A stretch of 8,539 nucleotides of DNA from Candidatus Aminicenantota bacterium. Lineage in GTDB: Bacteria; Acidobacteriota; Aminicenantia; S016-38. The DNA is taken from NCBI GenBank assembly GCA_021161165.1, contig JAGHBF010000024.1, positions 1 through 8,539 of the forward strand, written 5' to 3'. The notes under the pieces were generated by a model, which made no database searches, had not been told where the DNA came from, and worked only from the letters and a program-made list of their open reading frames with translations. Positions 1 through 5,952 of this stretch are shown one piece after another. A program made the position numbers and the translations under genes. The stretch's first letter is position 1. Each line of letters begins with the position of its first letter.

Positions 1-25
1 CTCTACATGTGAATTAATATTAGAA

Positions 26-1789
26 GTGATGATTAAAAGGATAGAAAAGCCTGTTTTAACAAAGGAAGACCTGAAAAAATACGTCCATGAAATCAATGTC
101 TCACAGAAGTATTTTCCAATAAAGTCTCAAAGAGAACTCATCGTAGCTTTACTTAAAGGCTGGGATGAACCAGGAAGAAAAAGCAAAGTGGTTGTAATAA
201 GGGAAGTAGTGGGGCAGGAATTCCCCAAAATGGTTACCTATGGAATTATTTCATATGACTGGCCTGGACTTGCAGATTCTTCCATAGGTCTTTTCCACGA
301 GAAGGACTGGAACCTTTATTTTGTTAAGGCTTTCAATCTTGAACACAGAGAAGAAAACCTCGGGGTTATAATAATTGGAATAAAGATCGAGGATAAAAAA
401 CACATGGAGAAAATCGTCAAAGATGAAGAAGAAATTTTTAAGGATATAGAGTATGTAATTTCCGGTTCAAAGCCTAAACAATCTCTTATAGCTGAAGAAA
501 TTAAAAAACTCAGACTTTACGGAAAACTGGTTGAAGCAATAAAAAAAGAATACCATGGAGAGCTTCTTGATCAGATAATAGAAGAAGAAACGGTAAAATT
601 TGTCTCGGCCCGCTCCAGAGAATATCTCGAAGAAAGAAGAATAGAAGACCTGGCAAAAATTGTGATCTCTAATAGAATTCTGGCTCAGAAGGTCTTAAAG
701 ACAGGAAAAATCCAGATAAATATAATGGACATCCCCACAAAAAGAGGAACCTTTACGGCTATAACCGCAGTCGACCGCGCAGAAAACCTATCCCTTGAAG
801 ACCTTGTCAGAATTCTCTGGCATATATATCCGGACCATAGAATAATGTTCTACAAAGAATTTAAAACAAAAGAGGGCATTGCAATAATTCACGTGGAAGT
901 TGTTGACGAAAATATGGCTCCTCTCCCTGAACACCTTAAAATAAAAATAAAGGATTTTCTCGAAAATCGATTTCTTAAAAGTCTGGTCAGAAGAGCGGAA
1001 AGAATACAGAGAGTGGGAGGTTTTGAGCACTATGCAAGAGCAATTATTCCAGTTTTAATCCGGGAAGCTGAAAATACTGGATTACCACAGGTTTTCTTCT
1101 CAGCAATAGGTTCAACTGAGTTCAACATAGAATTCAAACTGATAGTTGTACACAAAGAGGAAGAGAGCTACAAAATAATACAGGAACTTCAAAAAGTAAC
1201 CGGAGTTGAAATAAAATCGGCTAAAAACCCGGGAAAAGCAGGGGAATGGTTTTATGAAACCATAGACCTTAAAGTGTATCTGGAGTATTTTTCATCCATC
1301 GAAGAAATTTATCATAATCTAAAAGAGGCTCTAAAAAATGTCATTGGAAACTTCCGGGATTTTGACGAAGGAATGAGAGAAGCTGAAAAAACTAAATTTT
1401 TTGCCTTAAGAGAAAAACTCCAGAATATTCCCCCAAGAATACTGAGGGAATTTTATTATAATCTTGAGGATTTCTACAGGGTAAGTGCATCTGAAGATGA
1501 ATTAATCTTAATTCTTAATATGGGATGGGAATGTCTAAAGAGCAAACATATTCCATGTATCAAAATAAAACTGAAAAATTCTTCGGCTCTTGTAGTTTTG
1601 AAAACTTCACCCAATCCTGCTCTAATCTCCAATATAGCCCAGACATTTTCTCAGTTTGCCCCCATTATCTCAAGAGTGGAGATGGAGTACAGAGACATTA
1701 TATTTGTAAAATTGAGAAATCCAGGAGATACGAATTTACTCTTGCGAGGTTTCAAAAATCTTCTTGGCTTATCCGAAACAACCCCTTGA
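26..1789 (+). CDS. Uncharacterised protein with several ACT-like regulatory segments
   Basis: I do not recognise this gene as a named family. Residues about 70-125 look like an ACT domain: a beta strand, then a DWPGLADSSIGLF-type turn and helix, then NLYFVKAFN and GVIIIGIKI strands. Residues about 228-295 (starting QINIMDIPTKRGTF) look like a second. Two further alpha/beta stretches, about 355-440 and 490-565, could be diverged copies. The linkers are helical and charged. No signal peptide, membrane segment or catalytic domain is visible, so a cytoplasmic ligand-sensing or scaffold role is an inference. Large NAD-dependent glutamate dehydrogenases carry ACT-type domains in long N-terminal regions, and the general look here is faintly similar, but no dehydrogenase domain follows. 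The start is either GTG at 26 or ATG at 29; AGAAG at 22-26 is a poor, too-close Shine-Dalgarno. The frame stays open to the left edge, so a start outside the window is possible. The gene ends 42 bases before rpmE, which has its own promoter. Confidence 0.8.
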   Translation: MMIKRIEKPVLTKEDLKKYVHEINVSQKYFPIKSQRELIVALLKGWDEPGRKSKVVVIREVVGQEFPKMVTYGIISYDWPGLADSSIGLFHEKDWNLYFVKAFNLEHREENLGVIIIGIKIEDKKHMEKIVKDEEEIFKDIEYVISGSKPKQSLIAEEIKKLRLYGKLVEAIKKEYHGELLDQIIEEETVKFVSARSREYLEERRIEDLAKIVISNRILAQKVLKTGKIQINIMDIPTKRGTFTAITAVDRAENLSLEDLVRILWHIYPDHRIMFYKEFKTKEGIAIIHVEVVDENMAPLPEHLKIKIKDFLENRFLKSLVRRAERIQRVGGFEHYARAIIPVLIREAENTGLPQVFFSAIGSTEFNIEFKLIVVHKEEESYKIIQELQKVTGVEIKSAKNPGKAGEWFYETIDLKVYLEYFSSIEEIYHNLKEALKNVIGNFRDFDEGMREAEKTKFFALREKLQNIPPRILREFYYNLEDFYRVSASEDELILILNMGWECLKSKHIPCIKIKLKNSSALVVLKTSPNPALISNIAQTFSQFAPIISRVEMEYRDIIFVKLRNPGDTNLLLRGFKNLLGLSETTP

Positions 1790-1795
1790 TTTGCC

Positions 1796-1804
1796 TGTTA
1801 TAAT
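1796..1804 (+). promoter_or_regulatory. Extended -10 promoter for rpmE-prfA-prmC
   Basis: TGTTATAAT is a perfect TATAAT hexamer (1799-1804) preceded by the TGn extension. It starts seven bases after the stop codon of the upstream gene and lies 27 bases before the rpmE start. No good -35 hexamer sits at the usual spacing, which is common for extended -10 promoters. The expected transcription start is near 1811. It would drive the rpmE-prfA-prmC cluster. Confidence 0.6.
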
Positions 1805-1821
1805 ATCTATGTAAATTATAA
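1798..1821. repeat. Perfect 7-bp inverted repeat across the rpmE transcription start
   Basis: TTATAAT (1798-1804) and ATTATAA (1815-1821) are exact reverse complements separated by 10 bases. The left arm contains the -10 hexamer and the right arm touches the AGGAGG ribosome binding site (1821-1826). The placement fits an operator for a dimeric repressor. The arms are pure A/T in an AT-rich genome, so chance is a serious alternative. Confidence 0.3.
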
Positions 1822-1831
1822 GGAGGATAAT

Positions 1832-2041
1832 ATGAGAAAAGGTATACATCCTGAATATTATGAATGCGTGGTTACCTGTGCCTGCGGAAATACATTTGTT
1901 ACAAAGTCAACAAAGAAAGAAATACACGTAGAAGTCTGCAATCTGTGCCATCCTTTCTTCACAGGAAAACAGAAAATAATGGATTCCTCCGGAAGGGTCG
2001 AAAAATTCAGGAAGAAATACGGGGATAACTACGTTAAATAA
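1832..2041 (+). CDS. rpmE: 50S ribosomal protein L31 (zinc-binding form)
   Basis: L31 is a small protein of the large ribosomal subunit that helps bridge the two subunits. The 69-residue length is normal for the family. The N-terminal MRKGIHPEYYE and the central CHPFFTGKQK are hallmark L31 sequences. Cys16, Cys18, Cys36 and Cys39 (CxC...CxxC) are all present, so this is the zinc-binding C+ form rather than the Cys-less form many bacteria switch to under zinc limitation. AGGAGG at 1821-1826 is an excellent Shine-Dalgarno five bases before the ATG. The TAA stop shares its last A with the ATG of prfA (TAATG), so the two genes are very likely translationally coupled. The order rpmE-prfA-prmC is a known bacterial arrangement. 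Confidence 0.97.
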   Translation: MRKGIHPEYYECVVTCACGNTFVTKSTKKEIHVEVCNLCHPFFTGKQKIMDSSGRVEKFRKKYGDNYVK

Positions 2042-3117
2042 TGTTCAACCACTTGAAGAACCTCGAAAAGAGGTTTGAAAAGCTGGAGAAACTCCTTTCT
2101 TCACCCGATGTTCTTCAGGACCCGAAAAAATACGGCGAGCTTGCAAAGGAACATGCTGAACTTCAGCCCATTATAAGCAAATACAGAGAATACAAGCAAC
2201 TTGAAAATGAACTAAAGGAAACAAAACAGCTTTTAAAGGAAACCTCGGATAAAGAACTGAAAGGCCTTGCAGAGGAAGAAATAAAGACTCTAAGCGAGAA
2301 GCTTGAAAAGATAACAGAAGAGCTCAAAAGATTACTCCTTCCGAAAGACCCAAATGATGAAAGGAACGTAATCCTTGAGATAAGAGCAGGAGCCGGGGGA
2401 GACGAAGCAGCTCTTTTCGTTGCAGACCTTTTTAGAATGTATTCCAGATATGCAGAGAAGAAGGGATGGAAAATAGAGGTCCTTGACTCCCATCCGTCCT
2501 CTCTTGGGGGATTCAAGGAAATAATTTTACTTTTAAAGGGCAAAGGTGCTTTTAGCCGCATGAAATTTGAAAGCGGTGTCCACAGAGTTCAGAGGATCCC
2601 GGTAACCGAAACAGGGGGAAGAATACACACATCCACAGCTACTGTGGCAGTTCTTCCCGAAGCCGAAGAAATAGATGTTAAAATTGACCCCAAAGACCTG
2701 AGAATAGAAGCCTTTGGAGCATCAGGACCAGGGGGGCAGAATGTAAACCGAAACTATACTGCAATAAGAATAACTCACATACCGACAGGAATAGTGGTAA
2801 GCTGCCAGGACGAAAAATCACAGCACAGAAACAGAGAGAAAGCCATGAAAATTCTCAGGGCAAGATTATATGAAAAAGCCTTGAAGGAACAGCAAAAGGA
2901 TATAACGGAGTCAAGACGCGCTCAGGTGGGAACAGGAGAAAGAAGCGAAAAAATCAGGACATACAATTTCCCTCAGAACAGGGTTTCAGACCACAGAATA
3001 AACTTTACAGTCTACAATCTTCCGGAAGTTCTCGATGGTGAACTGGATGAAATAATAGACAGGTTAATAGCCTTTCATCAGGCAAAAAGACTGGAACAGG
3101 AACTATCATTCACTTGA
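2041..3117 (+). CDS. prfA: Peptide chain release factor 1 (RF1)
   Basis: RF1 reads UAA and UAG stop codons in the ribosomal A site and triggers hydrolysis of the peptidyl-tRNA ester. The 358-residue length is normal for RF1. After a helical N-terminal domain (about 1-105) comes AGAGGDEA (116-123). The PVT tripeptide that reads the stop codon is at 187-189, followed by HTSTATVAVLPE. This PxT motif separates RF1 from RF2, which has SPF. The catalytic GGQ is at 231-233, inside GASGPGGQNVNRN, and SCQDEKSQHRN follows. The stretch just after GGQ reads NRNYTAIRITH where many RF1 proteins have NxTDSAVRITH, a modest variation. Translation is probably coupled to rpmE through the TAATG overlap, because no strong Shine-Dalgarno lies directly upstream. 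The gene ends in TGA, a codon read by RF2 and not by RF1, and this stop overlaps the start of prmC. Confidence 0.98.
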   Translation: MFNHLKNLEKRFEKLEKLLSSPDVLQDPKKYGELAKEHAELQPIISKYREYKQLENELKETKQLLKETSDKELKGLAEEEIKTLSEKLEKITEELKRLLLPKDPNDERNVILEIRAGAGGDEAALFVADLFRMYSRYAEKKGWKIEVLDSHPSSLGGFKEIILLLKGKGAFSRMKFESGVHRVQRIPVTETGGRIHTSTATVAVLPEAEEIDVKIDPKDLRIEAFGASGPGGQNVNRNYTAIRITHIPTGIVVSCQDEKSQHRNREKAMKILRARLYEKALKEQQKDITESRRAQVGTGERSEKIRTYNFPQNRVSDHRINFTVYNLPEVLDGELDEIIDRLIAFHQAKRLEQELSFT

Positions 3118-3905
3118 ATTCTAAAGAAGCTTTAAGGCTTGCAACAAAACATCTGAAGGATTACGTTGAAAATCCCTATCTTGAAGCTGAGCTTATGGTT
3201 ATGAAACTTCTCGGTATAAATAGAGAGGACCTCTATTCAAAGGAATACGATGTGGACGAAAATAAGCTTATGGAAATCATAAACAAAAGAAAGATGCGTT
3301 ATCCCCTTCAGTATATAGTTGGCCAGGTGGAATTTTTCTCAAGAAAATTCATTGTGCAGGAAGGGGTGTTCATTCCAAGGCCTGAGACAGAAATACTTAT
3401 TGAGGAAGTATTAAAAGAAATAAAGGGAAGAGAGACTATAATAGATGTTGGTACAGGTTCGGGAATAATAGCAGTGACAATTGCGGCTCTTCGTCCCGAT
3501 GTTAAAGTTTTTGCTATAGATATAAACCCTTTAGCCATAACGCTTGCGAAAAAGAATTCAGAAATAAACAGTGCAAAAAACGTTTATTTCATCCGTGGAG
3601 ACCTTTTATCTCCTTTCAGGGGAAAATTCGACATAATAGTCTCTAATCCCCCCTACATAGCACCGGGAGAGGAGATTTATCCTGAACTGAAGTATGAACC
3701 CGAGGATGCGTATCTTTCACCACCTGATGGCCTATCCCATATAAAAAGAATAATATCTGACGCCAAAATACTCTTGAAGAAACAAGGATTCTTATTTCTT
3801 GAAATTTCCCCTCATATTTCGGAAGCATTATTAGAAATGTTCCCGGATGCAGAAATTATTAAAGACCTTTCTGGAAAAGAAAGAGTTTTCAAGCTAAGAT
3901 TTTAA
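3114..3905 (+). CDS. prmC: Release factor glutamine N5-methyltransferase
   Basis: PrmC transfers a methyl group from S-adenosylmethionine to the glutamine of the GGQ motif in release factors, raising their peptide-release activity. PLQYIVG (64-70) and IPRPETE (87-93) belong to the substrate-recognition part. DVGTGSG (111-117) is the S-adenosylmethionine-binding motif I, AIDINPLA (134-141) supplies the acidic residue that usually binds the ribose, and NPPY (178-181) is the motif that holds the target glutamine. At 263 residues it is slightly short for the family but complete. The usual LEIGxxQ motif near the C-terminus reads LEISPHI here. The start is an inferred TTG at 3114 that overlaps the prfA TGA (TTGA), with AGGAA at 3098-3102 as ribosome binding site; the N-terminus then aligns sensibly with the family. 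Lying directly after its substrate gene supports the assignment. Confidence 0.96.
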   Translation: MNSKEALRLATKHLKDYVENPYLEAELMVMKLLGINREDLYSKEYDVDENKLMEIINKRKMRYPLQYIVGQVEFFSRKFIVQEGVFIPRPETEILIEEVLKEIKGRETIIDVGTGSGIIAVTIAALRPDVKVFAIDINPLAITLAKKNSEINSAKNVYFIRGDLLSPFRGKFDIIVSNPPYIAPGEEIYPELKYEPEDAYLSPPDGLSHIKRIISDAKILLKKQGFLFLEISPHISEALLEMFPDAEIIKDLSGKERVFKLRF

Positions 3906-4040
3906 CCCATACTATTGGTCCGGCTATTTTTAAAAAACGGCGGCTTTTAGACTCACTTTTTTAACAGCCAGAATCTTATCCACGGCAAATGGAATGGAAA
4001 AATTTATTATAAATGGTGCTTATAATTCATCCACTTATAA
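3906..4040. other. Convergent intergenic region between prmC and the GH3 gene
   Basis: This 135-base AT-rich gap separates the 3' ends of two convergent genes. A strong intrinsic terminator is not visible on either strand. A poor GC/AT mixed dyad occurs around 3920-3944 with a short T run after it. A 9-base direct repeat, CTTATAATT, occurs at 4019-4027 and 4034-4042 and runs into the GH3 stop codon. I see no gene here. Confidence 0.6.
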
Positions 4041-5642
4041 TTATTTCAGTTCTTCAAATTTATGCCATCTTGGAAAAATTCCCCGTATCTCTACAGGAAG
4101 CCTTCCAAAGGGTTTTGATCTTCCTGAAAGCACATCAAAAAGCCCGCGAATATGACACTCCCTGAATCCGAAACTCGCCACAAAAGTGTGGGCAAACGGA
4201 AATTCTCTTATGTCATAGGGATTACCGAGAGAGACTACAATTATATTCTCCTTATAACTCAAAAATCTTCTTATCATTTCTCCCTGAACCTTCTCGGCCT
4301 CCGGAAATCTCGAATATGGAGCAACTATAGTTACGCTGTGTGTTCTTATAAAATGCTCCGCAGTTTTGTATTCTTTAATAAAAGGAGGAAGAATCAGCAC
4401 TTCGGCTCTCGGGAAATATTCCCTTGCAATATTTATCAGATAAGACCTTTCAAAAGCAGCTTCAAGGGGCATAGTGGCGGGTGCTTTGGCCCATTCTATA
4501 ATGCCGAGTTTTGTCCCTTCAGGGATAGGGATAAGACCCTTCTTATTCCTCAGCACCACAATGGATTTGCGACAGATTTCTTCCTCCTTTTTCCTGTTGA
4601 TTCTCAAAGATGCATGCAAGGGATTCTTCTTCCTCTTCAAAACCCCGTATTTTTTCTTTGCGTTTAAAATTCTTTCATAGGAGCTGTTTATCCTTTCCTC
4701 GGGTATTTCTCCCCTTTTAACAAGACCCAGTAGTTTCTCAAAGAGAACTTTCTGAAATCTAAGGCTGTGACTTACGAGAAAAACATCCACACCCGCATTA
4801 ATCCCTTTTCTTATTATCTCCTCTGGAGAAAAATTTTTCTTGATGGCTCCCATTTCAAGGCAATCTGTAAAAACCACTCCTTTGAAGCCAATCTCCCTTC
4901 TCAATATCCTATTTATAAAATACTCAGAGAAAGAGGCAGGAGTATGGGCTTCGTCCACCCAGGGGAAATTCACGTGTGCTGTCATTATAAAATCCACCTC
5001 GGGGGCAAGGATAAAATAAGGCCTTATGTTCATTGCTCTTGTGTACTCTTCACTCTCCGCCACTATTGGCAATTTATGGTGAGAGTCCACACCTGTCCCA
5101 CCATGCCCAGGAAAATGCTTCAAAACAGGGGCAACACCGGTCCTTTTCAACCCATAGACAAAATGTGCGGCAAAACTCGTAACTGTGTCAGGGTCGTCAG
5201 AAAAAGCCCTTGCACCTATTATGGGATTATCGGGATTATAGTTAACATCCACAACAGGGGCAAGCACCCCGTCTATCCCCAAAGCTGAGAGGTCTCTACC
5301 TATACCTTCTCCAGCAATTTCTGCATTTTTAAGGTCTGTAGTGGCTGCAATTCCCATCGGGGAAGTAAAGGTGGATACCATTTCTCCAAACTGGCATACA
5401 AGCCCCCCTTCCTGGTCTGTAAAAATCATGGGAGGAATTTTACCAAGGGAATGGATTTCATTAGTTAATTTAATAACCTGAGACGGAGACTCTACATTTC
5501 TCGAAAAAATAACAACGAAGCCAATGCTATTCCGTGAGATGAATTCTTTTGCCCCTACTGTGAGTCTTAGTCCCTTGAAGCCCACCATAAACATTTGCCC
5601 TATTTTCTCGCGAATAGATACATTATCAAGCGGGTTACTCAT
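4041..5642 (-). CDS. nagZ: Glycoside hydrolase family 3, NagZ-type beta-N-acetylhexosaminidase
   Basis: NagZ-type GH3 enzymes remove terminal beta-N-acetylglucosamine, typically from muropeptides in cell-wall recycling or from chito-oligosaccharides. The catalytic barrel domain spans about 8-335 and includes FTDQEGG (74-80). KHFPGHG (175-181) followed by D186-S-H188 is the Asp-His general acid/base dyad that marks the NagZ subgroup and separates it from beta-glucosidases. The predicted nucleophile is Asp260 in VFTDCLEMGAI. A second GH3 domain (about 355-525) carries the usual SLGNPYDI and FGRLPVEI stretches, making the 533-residue protein longer than single-domain enterobacterial NagZ. No signal peptide is seen, so it should be cytoplasmic. 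The ATG at 5640-5642 has no clear Shine-Dalgarno; a 10-codon leader ORF with a better site ends 12 bases upstream in the same frame. The exact sugar substrate is inferred. Confidence 0.93.
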   Translation of the reverse strand: MSNPLDNVSIREKIGQMFMVGFKGLRLTVGAKEFISRNSIGFVVIFSRNVESPSQVIKLTNEIHSLGKIPPMIFTDQEGGLVCQFGEMVSTFTSPMGIAATTDLKNAEIAGEGIGRDLSALGIDGVLAPVVDVNYNPDNPIIGARAFSDDPDTVTSFAAHFVYGLKRTGVAPVLKHFPGHGGTGVDSHHKLPIVAESEEYTRAMNIRPYFILAPEVDFIMTAHVNFPWVDEAHTPASFSEYFINRILRREIGFKGVVFTDCLEMGAIKKNFSPEEIIRKGINAGVDVFLVSHSLRFQKVLFEKLLGLVKRGEIPEERINSSYERILNAKKKYGVLKRKKNPLHASLRINRKKEEEICRKSIVVLRNKKGLIPIPEGTKLGIIEWAKAPATMPLEAAFERSYLINIAREYFPRAEVLILPPFIKEYKTAEHFIRTHSVTIVAPYSRFPEAEKVQGEMIRRFLSYKENIIVVSLGNPYDIREFPFAHTFVASFGFRECHIRGLFDVLSGRSKPFGRLPVEIRGIFPRWHKFEELK

Positions 5643-5654
5643 CCCAGGGAAAGC

Positions 5655-5687
5655 TTAACAATTCCACTTTACAAAATCAAAGCTCAT
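5655..5687 (-). CDS. Possible 10-codon leader ORF upstream of the GH3 gene
   Basis: On the minus strand an ATG at 5685-5687 opens a 10-residue frame, MSFDFVKWNC, ending in TAA at 5655-5657. The GH3 start codon follows in the same frame after GCT TTC CCT GGG. An AGAAAGG sequence lies three bases before this ATG, a better ribosome binding site than anything before the GH3 start. It could be a coupled leader peptide or the remains of a longer N-terminus interrupted by a stop. Alternatively it is not translated: GATAAT (5686-5691 on the minus strand), which overlaps the same bases, resembles a -10 hexamer. Confidence 0.25.
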   Translation of the reverse strand: MSFDFVKWNC

Positions 5688-5896
5688 TATCCTTTCTGTT
5701 TAGTTCACATCTGGAAGTAAATTTTTCAAATCGAAGGAGTGGTTTGAAAATAAAATACAGATGGCATTATTAAAAATGAGAAAAGCTTCAGTCGAAAATC
5801 CTCACTTAACATCCCCCACAAAATAAAAAATATAAAGCAAAACGATAAAGCCACCCCCCAAAGTAAAAGCCCGACTTTTCCCTGTAAGACACTTTG

Positions 5897-5902
5897 TATA
5901 AA
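5897..5902 (+). promoter_or_regulatory. Candidate -10 box for the GH127 gene
   Basis: TATAAA at 5897-5902 matches the -10 consensus at five of six positions and would start transcription near 5909. No good -35 hexamer is visible: ACTTTT at 5874-5879 has the right 17-base spacing but a poor match. A second possible -10, TAAGAT at 5928-5933, would give a much shorter leader. Confidence 0.3.
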
Positions 5903-5909
5903 GATTAAA

Positions 5910-5952
5910 ATTTCCTCCCTTTTTTAGTAAGATTTACTTGAAAGGAGGAAAT
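5910..5952 (+). promoter_or_regulatory. Hairpin that could sequester the GH127 ribosome binding site
   Basis: ATTTCCTCC (5910-5918) is an exact reverse complement of GGAGGAAAT (5944-5952), which contains the Shine-Dalgarno core and runs up to the ATG at 5953. The 25-base loop contains a second small hairpin, AGTAA (5926-5930) with TTACT (5934-5938). In RNA this would be a 9-bp stem hiding the ribosome binding site. It needs a transcription start at or before about 5910, which the candidate TATAAA at 5897 would give. The pairing is seen; regulation is inferred. Confidence 0.45.
5941..5948 (+). promoter_or_regulatory. Ribosome binding site that fixes the GH127 start
   Basis: AAAGGAGG is a near-perfect Shine-Dalgarno sequence four bases before the ATG at 5953. 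It rules out the upstream in-frame TTG at 5938, which would place this site inside the coding region. Confidence 0.9.

Larger units (their letters stand above)
5643..5952. other. Divergent control region between GH3 and GH127 genes
   Basis: This 310-base AT-rich region separates two divergently transcribed glycosidase genes. Next to GH3 lies the short leader ORF; next to GH127 lies a hairpin covering its ribosome binding site. Between them I see a run of six C (5854-5859) and a weak hairpin, AAAAG (5865-5869) with CTTTT (5875-5879). No longer ORF with a believable start is present on either strand, and no RNA family I recognise. Promoters for both genes must lie here unless transcription reads in from elsewhere. 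Confidence 0.7.

Noticed and set aside
1525..1803. Plus-strand 92-codon frame overlapping the end of the first gene
   Set aside because: It is out of frame with a longer, compositionally normal coding region, and its translation looks like a frame shadow.
2163..2561. Minus-strand 132-codon frame opposite prfA
   Set aside because: It is very rich in Ser and Phe, as expected for the complement of a Lys/Glu-rich coding region, and it sits inside an unmistakable RF1 gene.
3920..3948. Intrinsic terminator after prmC
   Set aside because: Only three to four G/C pairs can form, around a TTTTTAAAAAA centre with mismatches. The pairing is too weak to call.
4152..5288. Plus-strand open frames opposite the GH3 gene (4152-4667, 4474-4680, 4767-5288)
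   Set aside because: They are antisense to a clear GH3 enzyme with intact catalytic motifs. Their translations are low-complexity and Cys/Phe-rich, and they match no family I know.
5865..5879. Hairpin AAAAG/CTTTT in the divergent region
   Set aside because: It has a five-base, mostly A/T stem with a five-base loop. This is easily expected by chance and has no clear role.
5938..5952. TTG at 5938 as the GH127 start
   Set aside because: It would put the Shine-Dalgarno AAAGGAGG inside the gene. The ATG at 5953 has ideal spacing and begins a proper signal peptide.
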